Shown: piece after piece, positions 28,530-37,972 of the stretch
Layout of the letters: each line of letters opens with the position of its first letter
How positions within the stretch are numbered: position 1 is the stretch's first letter
Assembly: GCF_009299485.1 (NCBI RefSeq)
Contig: NZ_WBSO01000002.1
Span: forward strand, 248,001 to 312,000
From: Bifidobacterium apri
Lineage (GTDB): Bacteria; Actinomycetota; Actinomycetes; Actinomycetales; Bifidobacteriaceae
Reading direction: 5' to 3'
Length of the DNA: 64,000 nucleotides
Program-made: the position numbers and the translations under genes
Notes under the pieces: generated by a model
Seen by the model: only the letters and a program-made list of their open reading frames with translations
What the model was told of the DNA's origin: nothing
Databases searched by the model: none

Positions 28530-29302
28530 CTGCCGGCGAAACATCCGAGGCACATCACAATCGCCAACGGCCAGTCGACCACGCCGCGCACGATAAACAC
28601 CACAGAAGCGCTCATATTCGCACCCCACCCGATCAGGGTTTTCAGCGCGTTGACTTGGTGGAACGGGCCGATCCCGGCCGCATCGAGCACGGCGAGAACC
28701 AGCGTGCCTGCGCCGGCACCGAAATAGCCGCTGTATATCGCGCAGCATGACACTCCGAGCCAAACCCACCACGGGTCTTCGGATAACGGCTCGGTTTGCG
28801 TGCGCACAAGCGGTCGGGAATGTCCGTTGCGCGCAGCGTGTCCGTCAGTACTTGCAACCGTGTCATCCAGACCAAGCCCTGCTGCTTGCGCCCGGGCATC
28901 CGCGGCTGCCTGTCGAGCTTCGGCACGGCCACGCGGATTGAGAGCGATCGCAGCGCTGCTCAATGCAATCAACGGCGGGACAACGCATTCGAAGACTTTC
29001 GGGTCCAGTTCAAGCAACAGCAGCGCGCCCAGAATGCCGCCGATTACGCCAATCGATACGTATATCGCGGCTCTGAGATGAAGTCCGCGCAACTCTTTGC
29101 GCGCGCCAAGCGCTCCGCCGAATCCCGTGCCCAGCACACCCACCGTATTCGACGCGTTGGCGATGACAGGCGGCACTCCCAATGCCAGCAGTGCAGGATA
29201 GGAAATCAGCGACGAAGCGCCCACGGCGTAGCCCACAAAGCCGGCTCCCACTCCGGCGAGCGCCACCAGTAACAAGGTGAGTATCGAGTATCCAGCTATC
29301 AT
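28421..29302 (-). CDS. TauE/SafE-family sulfite exporter-like permease
   Basis: A 293-aa integral membrane protein with about eight hydrophobic segments. The two family half-repeats are visible: GAGFVGYAVGASSLISYPALLALGVPPVIANASNTVG near the N-terminus and YFGAGAGTLVLAVLDAAG, then NALKTLIGWGANMSASVVF in the second half. The central hydrophilic loop (about residues 130-185, Ala/Arg-rich) is longer than usual. The ATG at 29302 has GAGG six bases upstream; a GTG at 29314 is an alternative. Members export sulfite, sulfoacetate or related anions. The substrate here is unknown and no sulfur-pathway gene is adjacent. Confidence 0.85.
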   Translation of the reverse strand: MIAGYSILTLLLVALAGVGAGFVGYAVGASSLISYPALLALGVPPVIANASNTVGVLGTGFGGALGARKELRGLHLRAAIYVSIGVIGGILGALLLLELDPKVFECVVPPLIALSSAAIALNPRGRAEARQAAADARAQAAGLGLDDTVASTDGHAARNGHSRPLVRTQTEPLSEDPWWVWLGVSCCAIYSGYFGAGAGTLVLAVLDAAGIGPFHQVNALKTLIGWGANMSASVVFIVRGVVDWPLAIVMCLGCFAGSYIAPPVTRKIPARIMRIAAVIAGIALTVDLAIKTY

Positions 29303-30161
29303 GACGTGCCTCACCTCCGTAAGTTCCAGCGGTACGCGAATGGCGTGCGTTGCCGCATTCCCCGGTGTCCGCAGCTGACGAGTGCTATTCCTGCGGCTGT
29401 TGATCAGATGGCGGATGCCGATCCGACAAGCACGGTAAGACCGGTGCCGATCCGAGGTGTCAATCAGGGCGGATACCGACCCGTCGGATCAATTCGGACG
29501 GATGTCAATCAGAACGGATGTCAATCCGACGTCTGTCAATCCATCGGACGCCGATCCATCTCGTCAATCCATCAACCGTCGATTCATCGAGTGCCGATCC
29601 TGTATCGTCAAATCTTCCGTCGATTGATACTACGATGACGTCATCAAGGCGTCCATATGTATATCCACATTATGAACGCCAGTGAAGGCCGCCAGGACCA
29701 TGCCACGCACGGGTGACGCCAGCGATATGTTGCGGGACCGCGCCACGCGCGGCGGTGCCACCACGGATCCCTGCCGCGATGCGACCGAACCGTCGCACAC
29801 CGGGCAGATATCAGCCAACCACCCCAGCCCCACAGCCATAGCCACCCCACTATGCAACCAATCAGCCACATCACAGACAGATACCCGCCAACCACCCCGC
29901 ACTGACCGCCACACCAACCCGCCATACGACCAGCCAATCCCACCACAACGCGATACCCCACCACCCACCACAACAACCGACCGCAACCGCCCGCCATGCG
30001 ACGCATCAATCGCGCGGCTCGCCGATACTGACGACCCCCACCTGCGCAACCCGTCACCGACCCGCCCGCTGTAGACCGCATACGCCATAATGGAAGGGTT
30101 ATTGCGACCGATTACATTCCATATGCGCCCACCCGGCGCACATCAGGAGAACGGAACAACT
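29303..30161. other. Long non-coding gap before ettA
   Basis: About 860 bp without a supported gene. It contains degenerate GTCAATC repeats at roughly 15-bp steps (29459-29570), a GGCGTcCATA / TATGaACGCC inverted repeat (29648-29680) and a strongly A/C-rich stretch (about 29790-29995) that resembles the inter-core DNA of the palindrome arrays but has no clear TGTGAG core. Confidence 0.5.
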
Positions 30162-31838
30162 TTGGCAGAATTTATCTATCAAATGATCAAGGCGCGCAAG
30201 GCTTACGGCGACCGGGTCATCCTCGACGACGTAACCCTGAGCTTCCTGCCCGGCGCGAAAATCGGCGTGGTGGGCCCCAACGGCATGGGCAAGTCCACGT
30301 TGCTGCGCATCATGGCCGGACTCGACACGGTCTCGAACGGCGAAGCGACCCTCACCCCGGGGTACACGGTAGGCATCCTCCAGCAGGATCCACCGCTTGA
30401 CGAAGACAAAACCGTCGGCGAAAACATCAAGATGGCATTCGGCCCGATCGCCCAGAAGGTTGAGCGGTTCAACCAAATCGGCGAAGAAATGGCCAATCCG
30501 GATGCTGATTTCGACGCCCTCATGGAGGAAATGGGCAAGCTGCAAACCGAAATCGACGCCGCGAACGGCTGGGATCTGGATTCGCAGCTCGAACAGGCCA
30601 TGGACGCTCTGCAATGCCCCGACCCCGACACTCCGGTCAGCGTCTGCTCCGGCGGCGAACGTCGTCGCGTCGCCTTGTGCCGTCTGCTGCTCGAAGCCCC
30701 CGACCTGCTGCTGCTCGACGAGCCCACCAACCACTTGGACGCCGAATCGATCCTGTGGCTGGAACAGTTCCTGCACCAGTACAAGGGCGCCGTCATCGCC
30801 GTCACCCACGATCGCTACTTCATGGACAACGTGGCCGAGTGGATCTGCGAAGTCGATCGCGGCCACCTGTATCCGTACAAGGGCAACTACTCCACATATC
30901 TGGAGACGAAAGCCAAGCGTATGGAAATCCAAGGCGCCAAAGACGCCAAGCTCGCCAAGCGTCTGAAGAACGAGCTGGATTGGGTGCGTTCCTCGCCGAA
31001 GGCCCGTCAGGCCAAGAACAAGGCGCGTCTGGAACGCTACGACCAGATGGAAGAGGAAGCACGCAACTCCAAGAAACTGGACTTCTCCGAAATCCAGATT
31101 CCGCCGGGGCCGCGTCTGGGCTCGCAGGTACTGGAAGCCGAGCATATCCACAAGGCCTTCGGCGACCGCGTGCTCATCGACGACCTGAGCTTCACGCTGC
31201 CGCGCAACGGCATCGTCGGCGTCATCGGCCCCAACGGCGTGGGCAAGTCCACCCTGTTCAAGACGATCGTCGGGCTGGAGCCGCTTACGTCGGGTAAGCT
31301 CACCATCGGCGATACCGTCAAAATCTCCTATGTCGACCAGAACCGCGCGGGGCTCGACCCGAACAAGAACCTGTGGGAAGCGGTTTCCGGCGGGCTTGAC
31401 TTCATTGAGGTCGGCGGCGTGGAAGTGCCCACCCGCGCGTATGTGGCGAGCTTCGGCTTCAAAGGTTCCGACCAGCAAAAGCTCGTGAGCATGCTCTCCG
31501 GCGGCGAACGCAACCGCCTGAACCTTGCGCTCACCCTGAAGCAGGGCGGCAATCTGCTGCTGCTCGACGAGCCGACCAACGACCTTGATGTCGAAACATT
31601 GGAAAGTCTGGAGAACGCGCTGCTCGAATTCCCTGGCTGCGCTGTGGTCATTTCCCATGACCGCTGGTTCCTCGACCGCATCGCCACGCATATCCTCGCA
31701 TGGGAAGGCACCGACGAGAACCCGGCGCATTGGTATTGGTTCGAAGGCAACTTCCAGGCGTATGAAGAAAACAAGGTCGCGCGTCTCGGCGAGGACGCGG
31801 CACGGCCTCATCGTTTGCACCGTAAGCTGACGCGCTAG
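30162..31838 (+). CDS. ettA: Energy-dependent translational throttle protein EttA (ABC-F ATPase)
   Basis: EttA binds the ribosomal E site and gates elongation according to ATP/ADP level. Two ABC domains are present: first Walker A GPNGMGKST with signature SGGERRRVALCRLLLEAPDLLLLDEPTNHLD, second Walker A GPNGVGKST with SGGERNRLNLAL and LLLDEPTNDLD. The arm and linker between them are intact. Family proteins begin MAEF/MAQF, so I take the TTG at 30162, giving LAEFIYQMIKARKAYG and 558 aa, the usual length. AGGAGAACGGAA lies just upstream. An earlier frame to 30090 adds residues not found in the family. A strong hairpin terminator follows. Confidence 0.93.
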   Translation: MAEFIYQMIKARKAYGDRVILDDVTLSFLPGAKIGVVGPNGMGKSTLLRIMAGLDTVSNGEATLTPGYTVGILQQDPPLDEDKTVGENIKMAFGPIAQKVERFNQIGEEMANPDADFDALMEEMGKLQTEIDAANGWDLDSQLEQAMDALQCPDPDTPVSVCSGGERRRVALCRLLLEAPDLLLLDEPTNHLDAESILWLEQFLHQYKGAVIAVTHDRYFMDNVAEWICEVDRGHLYPYKGNYSTYLETKAKRMEIQGAKDAKLAKRLKNELDWVRSSPKARQAKNKARLERYDQMEEEARNSKKLDFSEIQIPPGPRLGSQVLEAEHIHKAFGDRVLIDDLSFTLPRNGIVGVIGPNGVGKSTLFKTIVGLEPLTSGKLTIGDTVKISYVDQNRAGLDPNKNLWEAVSGGLDFIEVGGVEVPTRAYVASFGFKGSDQQKLVSMLSGGERNRLNLALTLKQGGNLLLLDEPTNDLDVETLESLENALLEFPGCAVVISHDRWFLDRIATHILAWEGTDENPAHWYWFEGNFQAYEENKVARLGEDAARPHRLHRKLTR

Positions 31839-32271
31839 CAGTTCGGCGGATTCGTCCGCCGCTGCGTCCTGCTGCGCATGCGGCTATACATATGGAACCT
31901 CCCTGTCGGCACACCGATGGGGAGGTTCCCTTTTATACGGAACCGCGGTGTACGGAATCACTGTGTACGGAACCGCGGAACAGCATCGCGCCACTCACCG
32001 ATTCATCATGCCGCTACCGGATGTTCATCTGGCGCCACGCTGCGTTTACACGTATGAGGACAAGTCGAAGCGCATCGGAAATACGCGCCTGCTGTACTGT
32101 GTGATAACCATCGGCGCATGTGCAGGATGCGGATTTCGTTGACGAGCGCAGTTTTCGCTGCGAAATCCGAAGATATTCCGTTGAACGGATTAGACTACAC
32201 CATGCGGCGCACGACGCCGACCGAATACGCGCTCACCGCACTGGCCGGCGGGCAGGCAGAAAAGAGCGACT
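31839..32271. other. Intergenic region ettA-tesB
   Basis: About 430 bp. It contains the ettA terminator (31894-31935) and otherwise nothing I can name. Short repeats of TACGGAA lie just after the terminator. Confidence 0.5.
31894..31935 (+). terminator. Intrinsic terminator of ettA
   Basis: Arms GGAACCTCCC (31894-31903) and GGGAGGTTCC (31920-31929) pair perfectly over 10 bp, followed by CTTTTAT. Confidence 0.88.
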
Positions 32272-33225
32272 ATGACGCAGAATGAATCGATGACACCGCT
32301 GAAGCATCTGGTCAAGGTGTTGCAATTGGGTACCCCGTCTCCGCATCGAAATCATACGTACATCAATGGGGAAAGCTTGTATTTCCCGACTGGACGCGTC
32401 TATGGCGGTCAGGTGATTGCGCAGTCCGTCATCGCCGCTGCGAAAACGGTGCCCGAAGGACGTCTGCCCCACTCCATCCACGGGTATTTCATCGCCGCAG
32501 GCGACATTCATCAAGACGTGCTGTTCGACGTGGAAACGCTGCGCGACGGGCATTCTTTCTCATCAAGGCGTGTGAATGTCACGCAAGCCCAAGGCCCAAT
32601 CCTCACCGCCATCGCCAGCTTCCAGCAAACCGGCCAGCGCGGGGTGGAATTCGCAGATCCCATGCCGTCCGATGTGCCCGGACCGGAAGGGCTGACCAGC
32701 GCCAAACAGCTGATGGAGCCGTATGCAGACCGATCGCCATTCGCCGATTTCTACGCTAGTAAATCCCCGTTCGATATTCGTCACGTGACGCCGACCATTA
32801 TGCTGGGCGCCGACCACAAGTCCGCCGATCAGGACAGCGGTCGTCAAATGGTGTGGATGAAGGCCGACGGGACCGTCGACGTGCCGCAGGTGATACACCG
32901 CGCGATGCTGGCGCTCGGCTGCGACCAGATCATGATGGAGCCGGTATTGCGCCGGGCTGGGTTGAGTATTTCTACACCGGGGATTTCGTATGCGTCCATC
33001 GACCATTCGATGTGGTGGTATCGCGATATCGATATCAATCAATGGCACTTGTATGTGCAGGACACGCCGACAGCGGCGCACGGGCGCGGTTTGGCCGTGG
33101 CGAAAGTGTATTCGCGCGACGGCAAGCTCGTCGCTGTGATGGCGCAGGAGGCGATGATTCGCGTCCCCGATGAAACGCTTGACGAGCTGCAATCAAGCAG
33201 CGAAACCAGCAACACCCCGGCGTAG
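32272..33225 (+). CDS. tesB: Acyl-CoA thioesterase II (TesB family)
   Basis: A 317-aa double hot-dog thioesterase that releases free acids from acyl-CoA. Conserved segments are GRVYGGQVIAQSVIAAAKTV, LPHSIHGYFIAAGD, DGHSFSSRRVNVTQ, the second-domain SIDHSMWWYRDIDINQWHLYVQDTPTAAHGRGLA and the final VAVMAQEAMIR. The ATG at 32272 was used; the ribosome site (AAAAGAG) is weak. The stop codon is followed at once by the first palindrome of the 52-bp array (33226), so the array occupies the whole downstream region toward the convergent DUF3180 gene. Confidence 0.9.
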   Translation: MTQNESMTPLKHLVKVLQLGTPSPHRNHTYINGESLYFPTGRVYGGQVIAQSVIAAAKTVPEGRLPHSIHGYFIAAGDIHQDVLFDVETLRDGHSFSSRRVNVTQAQGPILTAIASFQQTGQRGVEFADPMPSDVPGPEGLTSAKQLMEPYADRSPFADFYASKSPFDIRHVTPTIMLGADHKSADQDSGRQMVWMKADGTVDVPQVIHRAMLALGCDQIMMEPVLRRAGLSISTPGISYASIDHSMWWYRDIDINQWHLYVQDTPTAAHGRGLAVAKVYSRDGKLVAVMAQEAMIRVPDETLDELQSSSETSNTPA

Positions 33226-33615
33226 CCAGTTTGGGAATACCCACAAACCAGCTACGGAAAAACCAACCCCAGCGTCACCAGTTTGGAGATACCCACAAAC
33301 TGGTGACGGAAAACCAGGCACCAGCGCAACCAGTTTGGAGATACCCACAAACCGGTGACGGAAAACCGGACACCAGCATAACCAGTTTGGAAAAACACAC
33401 AAACCAGCCACGGAAAAACCAACCCCAACGTCACCAGTTTGGGAATACCCACAAACCGGTGACGGAAAACCGGACACCAGCATAACCAGTTTGGAAAAAC
33501 ACACAAACCAGCCACGAAAAAACCAACCCCAACGTCACCAGTTTGGGAATACTCACAAACTGGTGACGCAAAACCAGGCACCAGCGTAGTTAGTTTGGGA
33601 AACACATCGTTTGGG
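33226..33615. repeat. Eight-copy palindrome array with exact 52-bp period
   Basis: CCAGTTTG cores start at 33226, 33278, 33330, 33382, 33434, 33486, 33538 and (degraded) 33590, every step exactly 52 bp. The typical unit is CCAGTTTG-N10-CAAACYGG; in the units at 33278 and 33538 the symmetry extends outward through TCA / TGA. Units 3-4 and 5-6 are near copies, so a 104-bp higher-order repeat is present. The array starts on the base after the tesB stop. Confidence 0.95.
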
Positions 33616-33628
33616 AGAACCGCCAACC

Positions 33629-33714
33629 TTCTGCCGACGCTGACAGGGCACTCAGCGTCGGCAGAAACAAACCCACAACCCTCTGCCGACGCTCAGCAGC
33701 ACCGCAGCATCGGC
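33629..33714. repeat. CTGCCGACGC hairpin pair (locus A)
   Basis: Two hairpins of the family CTGCCGACGCTgA ... TCAGCGTCGGCAG, with CTGCCGAC starting at 33631 and 33683, exactly 52 bp apart. The first has 15-bp perfect arms (33629-33643 and 33652-33666). The second is shorter. The same family recurs near 46.6 kb and 52.2 kb. Confidence 0.88.
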
Positions 33715-33738
33715 AAAAAGCAGGGATATATGCGGGGG

Positions 33739-34269
33739 CTAGCTGCGTTTGGCGACGCCGCCGCGGGCGAGTTGACGCTGCTGGCGTTGGCGTTCCTTCA
33801 TTTTCGGGTTCTCCGGCCCTTCATCGGGCGGCAGCTGGCAGAACCATTCACTGATGATGCCAATGATCATATCGATCAGACTCACCGCCGCGGCAATGGC
33901 ACACTCACGAATGGCGCTTGCGTAGTACGCCGCCTCACTGTGCGGCAGCGCGATGATCAGCTGCACACCATACCAGCCCAGCAGAAACGCCGCGGCAAGC
34001 CCCAACGCTTTCGACAAAATCAGCGTATTGACAGCGCGATCTGGGTCGAGCCTGCGCGTGCGTTTCTTCGGATCCGTGCGCGCATAGATGCGCACCTGAA
34101 TCGCCAACGCGAGCACCACCAGTCCCATGACCAGCATGACCACCGATACAGCGATCGGCGCGCCAAGCATATCGAATTGGATGCGTTCGGCCACCGATGT
34201 CGCGCCGACACCGATAAGACACCCTGCCAGTATGGCGATCACATACTGCCACCATGGAGTTCTGCGCAT
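33739..34269 (-). CDS. DUF3180 membrane protein
   Basis: A 176-aa protein with about four hydrophobic segments (WWQYVIAILAGCLIGVGAT, IAVSVVMLVMGLVVLALAI, ALGLAAAFLLGWYGVQLIIA and the IRECAIAAAVSLIDMIIGII segment) and a charged C-terminal tail. The family is actinobacterial, of unknown function, and is commonly encoded after folate genes, as here behind folBK. The ATG at 34269 has AGGAG about ten bases upstream; a TTG at 34278 is too close to that site. It is the last gene of the minus-strand operon. Confidence 0.8.
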   Translation of the reverse strand: MRRTPWWQYVIAILAGCLIGVGATSVAERIQFDMLGAPIAVSVVMLVMGLVVLALAIQVRIYARTDPKKRTRRLDPDRAVNTLILSKALGLAAAFLLGWYGVQLIIALPHSEAAYYASAIRECAIAAAVSLIDMIIGIISEWFCQLPPDEGPENPKMKERQRQQRQLARGGVAKRS

Positions 34270-34300
34270 GGTCGTCAATCTCCTCTCGTATTGTCGGCGT

Positions 34301-35353
34301 TCATTGCAGCCCTCCTACAATCCAGCTGTCTGACAGTAATCCCACACGCGTGGCGTCCGGGGCAAGCGCCAGCAGGTAGGACAGCGGGTCGCCGTCAAAA
34401 CGGGCATCAGGCTCGATATCCATCCACGGAGCGAGAATCGACGCCATGCTCTTCGCTTCCTGCCAGCCAATGTGCTCGTGCCGACCGTCGTTCGCGTCAG
34501 ACCACATGGTGATTGCGCGCAGTGTGAGCGCATCGCGATGCTTATCACTGATGGATGCCAACAGATGACTGAGTGCAGGCAGGTTCAGGCGCGTATCTAC
34601 AAGCACCACCGCTGACAATGAATCCGGACCGTCGATGGCGCTCACGTGGTACAACGGCGAGATTCCTGTCACCTGGTTGCCCGGTACGCTGTCCAACGCC
34701 ACAACCGCCGCACGCATCAGGCGCTCCCCGTCGCCGTTTTCGCCATGCATGGCGATGACGGCATGGGAGGGTTGCCGCATTGGTGTTTGCGCGGATTCGG
34801 CTTGATCACCTTGGGCATTGTGCTGACTACCGTCGCGCTGACCATCATCATGCCGACCATCATCGTGATCGCCACGGCCTTGTCTCGGCATTGATCCGCT
34901 GGCCTGTGCCGCGGGCGTGGCGCTGTCATGGCTGCTGTCATCCGCCAGACGATGGATGGCCACGGCGATTTCGTCCACATCCGCATCCGACGGCTGTCCA
35001 CAATGCAAGACGACATCCACACACTGGACCCGATGCGACAGCAGTACCGCTTGCGCGATCCGCCCTGCAATCGTTTCCAACAATGCACAATCGTAAGCGC
35101 TGGAAGCCATGACCTGCCGCACCCGATCAGTCAGCTGGGCGTAATCCACGGTCTCGGTGATGTCGTCATCGGCGATGGCTTCGCGCAGATCAAACGCGAT
35201 AGTGACATCGGCGCGCAAATCACGCCAGCGGGGAACGTCAGGGTACTGCGAAAAACGACCGGTATGCGAAGAACGACCCGCATGCGAAGAAACGGACGGG
35301 GATCCGCCCTGCCCTGCGGCGGCGCGAATCCCCGTCAAACGTATCGAATCCAT
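34301..35353 (-). CDS. folBK: Degenerate FolB-FolK fusion (dihydroneopterin aldolase / HPPK-like)
   Basis: A 350-aa fusion. Residues 1-125 resemble FolB (MDSIRLTGIRA, then RADVTIAFDLREAIADDDITETVDYAQLTDRV and LLETIAGRIAQAVL), but the HGV...E segment is replaced by a Ser/Gly/His-rich stretch and the catalytic-lysine position reads VVLHCGQP. Residues about 195-350 resemble HPPK only in outline (ISPLYHVSAIDGPDSLSAVVLVDT); the SNLGD loop and the PRxLDLDIL metal motif are missing. A His/Asp/Gln-rich linker joins the halves. Either the folate branch has decayed here or this protein has another job. Position behind ftsH supports the ancestry; activity is doubtful. Confidence 0.7.
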   Translation of the reverse strand: MDSIRLTGIRAAAGQGGSPSVSSHAGRSSHTGRFSQYPDVPRWRDLRADVTIAFDLREAIADDDITETVDYAQLTDRVRQVMASSAYDCALLETIAGRIAQAVLLSHRVQCVDVVLHCGQPSDADVDEIAVAIHRLADDSSHDSATPAAQASGSMPRQGRGDHDDGRHDDGQRDGSQHNAQGDQAESAQTPMRQPSHAVIAMHGENGDGERLMRAAVVALDSVPGNQVTGISPLYHVSAIDGPDSLSAVVLVDTRLNLPALSHLLASISDKHRDALTLRAITMWSDANDGRHEHIGWQEAKSMASILAPWMDIEPDARFDGDPLSYLLALAPDATRVGLLSDSWIVGGLQ

Positions 35354-35357
35354 ACGG

Positions 35358-37412
35358 TCACTCGCCCGGCTTCATTCCGACGCCACGCTTGAGCGAATCA
35401 GGAATCTCGACCGGAGGCTTGTCGGAATCCGGCCGGCGTTCATCCGACAGCCACACTTCACGCTTCGGAGCTTTCTTCACGTTTGCGAAGATTTCGGCGA
35501 GCTCCTTTTCGTTGAGCGTCTCCTTGACCAACAGCTGGCGCACCAGCTCGTCAAGAATGTCACGATTGTCATTGATCGCGTTCCACGCTTCGGTATGCGC
35601 GTTCTCAATCAGCTTGTCGACTTCCTCATCAATGATCTGCGCGGTACGCTCCGAATACGGCCGAGGCTTGAGCCCGTCGTAATCGTCCTGCGCGTCCGCG
35701 TTGTCCCACTTGATGGCGCCGAGCTTGGAAGAGAAGCCGTATTCGAGCACCATCTTGCGGGCGATCTTCGTGGCCTTCTCGATATCGTTCGAGGCACCGG
35801 TGGTCGGGTCGTGGAAGACGATCTCCTCCGCGGTACGGCCGCCCATCGCATACGCCATCTGGTCGAGCAGCTGGTTGCGCGACTCGGAATAGCGGTCAGA
35901 GGTCGGCATGACTGCCGTGTACCCCAGTGCGCGGCCTCGCGGCAGAATCGTCACCTTGGTCACCGGGTCGGTGTCGTGCATGCATGCGGCGACCAACGCA
36001 TGACCGCCCTCATGGTACGCGGTGTTGCGCAACTCGTTGAGCGCCATGCCCTTCGACTGGCGCTTCGGGCCGGCCTGTACACGGTCGATGGCCTCGTCGA
36101 TGGCACGGTTGTCGATCAGCTGGGCACCAGCGCGGGCGCACAGCAACGCGGCTTCGTTGAGCACATTCGCCAGGTCGGCGCCAGTGAAGCCAGGTGTGCG
36201 CACAGCGACCATATGCAGGTCGACATCCGGCACGAACGGTTTGCCCTTGGCATGGACCTTCAAAATCGCCTCGCGGCCTTCCAAATCCGGAGCTTCGACC
36301 GCGACCTGACGATCGAATCGTCCGGGGCGCAGCAACGCCGGGTCGAGGACATCCGGACGGTTCGTGGCGGCGATGATAATCAGATTGGTATCGTTGTCGA
36401 ATCCATCCATCTCAACAAGCAGCTGGTTCAACGTCTGCTCACGCTCGTCATGCCCGCCGCTCATGCCGGATCCACGCTTGCGACCGACGGCATCGATCTC
36501 GTCGATGAAGATGATCGCCGGAGCGTTCTTCTTCGCCTCATCGAACAGTTCACGCACACGAGAAGCGCCAAGGCCGACGAACATCTCGACGAAGTCCGAA
36601 CCCGAAGTCGCGTAGAACGGCACGCCCGCCTCGCCTGCAATGGCACGCGCGAGCAGCGTCTTACCGGTTCCAGGAGGGCCATACAGCAGCACGCCACGCG
36701 GAATGCGGGCGCCAAGCGCCTTGTACTTGGACGGGTCTTTGAGGAAGTCCTTGATTTCCTCGACTTCCTGCAACGCGGCATCCTCGCCTTTGACGTCGGC
36801 GAAGCGCGTGCTCGGGGTCTGCCCTTCGAGCAGCTTCCCGTTGTTCTTACGGCCGCCCATGCCGAGCATGCCATTGCTCATCCGGCTCATCATGAACCAC
36901 AGCAGTCCGAGGAAAATCACCAGCGGCAGGATCGACGTGATGAGATAGGACATCGCGCTGGTCTGCTGCATGTTGGATGTCCAGCCATCGCTCGGATCGT
37001 CCTTCTGCACAGCCTTGATGATATCCGCGCCTTGGGCGAAGGTGTAGTAGAACTGGACGTTCTTGCCGTAATTATGCGTCTTGCCTTGCGCATCGGTCTT
37101 CGTGTAATCGTTCTTCAGCTCGAGCTTGACCAGTTGCCGATTGTCAATCACCTCGGCATACTTGGCTTGCCCGTCCTCGAGCAACTTCAGACCATCCTGC
37201 GTGTTGATGGTTTGCGTGCCGCTGGAAGCGAACAGTTGGAATGCGCCGATTGTCAGCAGCACCAGCACGACGACCCACAGCCAGGGGGACTGCCACCACG
37301 GGTGATCCCCGTTGTTTCCCTTCGGCGAGTTATCGGAATCGCCACGGCGGAATGGATTGCCGTTGTTTCCGCCCATAGGCGGCCGCTGCTGCGGGCCTTG
37401 CGGATAGCTCAT
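35358..37412 (-). CDS. ftsH: ATP-dependent zinc metalloprotease FtsH
   Basis: A membrane-anchored AAA+ protease of 684 aa for quality control of membrane proteins. A Gly/Asn/Pro-rich cytoplasmic head precedes a membrane segment ([18 protein letters not shown], about residues 45-62), an extracytoplasmic domain and a second segment ([19 protein letters not shown]). The AAA module has Walker A GPPGTGKT (about 246-253), [11 protein letters not shown], the SRH region [14 protein letters not shown], and the zinc motif HEGGH (about 466). It overlaps hpt by four bases and stops four bases before folBK, so translation of the operon is tightly coupled. Confidence 0.97.
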   Translation of the reverse strand: MSYPQGPQQRPPMGGNNGNPFRRGDSDNSPKGNNGDHPWWQSPWLWVVVLVLLTIGAFQLFASSGTQTINTQDGLKLLEDGQAKYAEVIDNRQLVKLELKNDYTKTDAQGKTHNYGKNVQFYYTFAQGADIIKAVQKDDPSDGWTSNMQQTSAMSYLITSILPLVIFLGLLWFMMSRMSNGMLGMGGRKNNGKLLEGQTPSTRFADVKGEDAALQEVEEIKDFLKDPSKYKALGARIPRGVLLYGPPGTGKTLLARAIAGEAGVPFYATSGSDFVEMFVGLGASRVRELFDEAKKNAPAIIFIDEIDAVGRKRGSGMSGGHDEREQTLNQLLVEMDGFDNDTNLIIIAATNRPDVLDPALLRPGRFDRQVAVEAPDLEGREAILKVHAKGKPFVPDVDLHMVAVRTPGFTGADLANVLNEAALLCARAGAQLIDNRAIDEAIDRVQAGPKRQSKGMALNELRNTAYHEGGHALVAACMHDTDPVTKVTILPRGRALGYTAVMPTSDRYSESRNQLLDQMAYAMGGRTAEEIVFHDPTTGASNDIEKATKIARKMVLEYGFSSKLGAIKWDNADAQDDYDGLKPRPYSERTAQIIDEEVDKLIENAHTEAWNAINDNRDILDELVRQLLVKETLNEKELAEIFANVKKAPKREVWLSDERRPDSDKPPVEIPDSLKRGVGMKPGE

Positions 37413-37972
37413 GCCTGTTCTCCTTGATATACTTCCGGCTTCAGCACCGCGATCGAATCGAGATTGCGGAAGCGTTCGTCATAATCGAGACCGAACCCGA
37501 CGACAAATTCGTCAGGAACCTCATACCCCTTGTACTTTACCTGCACGTCGACTTCACGACGAGACGGCTTCTCCAACAGCGCGAAGACCTCCACGGATTG
37601 CGCACCTCTGCGCTTGAGTTCCTCGACCAGCCAAGCAAGCGTGCGCCCGGAATCGACGATGTCTTCGACAATCAGCACGTTGCGGCCACGCACATCCGTC
37701 GACAGGTCCTGGCGAACCGTGATCGTGCCGCTGCTTGATGTCCCCGACCCATAACTCGACAGGCTCATGAAATCCATCTGCACCGGAATGCTCATCGCCT
37801 GGGAGAAGGCGACCATGGTGTTGACCGCGCCCTTGAGCACTGCGACGAGCAGCGGATCTTTGCCGCGGTAGTCTTCACTCACCTGCGCCGCGACTTCATT
37901 GATTTTCTTGTGGATATCTGCCTTGCTGATCAACTCGTGGTCGATCTGGTCTTGAACATCAGCGATTTGCAT
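37409..37972 (-). CDS. hpt: Hypoxanthine phosphoribosyltransferase
   Basis: A purine salvage enzyme of about 187 aa that makes IMP and GMP from hypoxanthine and guanine with PRPP. The PRPP-binding motif is VLIVEDIVDSGRTLAWL, preceded by LLVAVLKGAVNTMVAF and MDFMSLSSYGSGTSSSG, and followed by the aromatic base-stacking segment VPDEFVVGFGLDYDERFRN. The start is ATG 37972 or GTG 37978; neither has an ideal ribosome site. The gene overlaps both neighbours, tilS upstream and ftsH downstream, in the classic actinobacterial tilS-hpt-ftsH order. Confidence 0.95.
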   Translation of the reverse strand: MQIADVQDQIDHELISKADIHKKINEVAAQVSEDYRGKDPLLVAVLKGAVNTMVAFSQAMSIPVQMDFMSLSSYGSGTSSSGTITVRQDLSTDVRGRNVLIVEDIVDSGRTLAWLVEELKRRGAQSVEVFALLEKPSRREVDVQVKYKGYEVPDEFVVGFGLDYDERFRNLDSIAVLKPEVYQGEQA

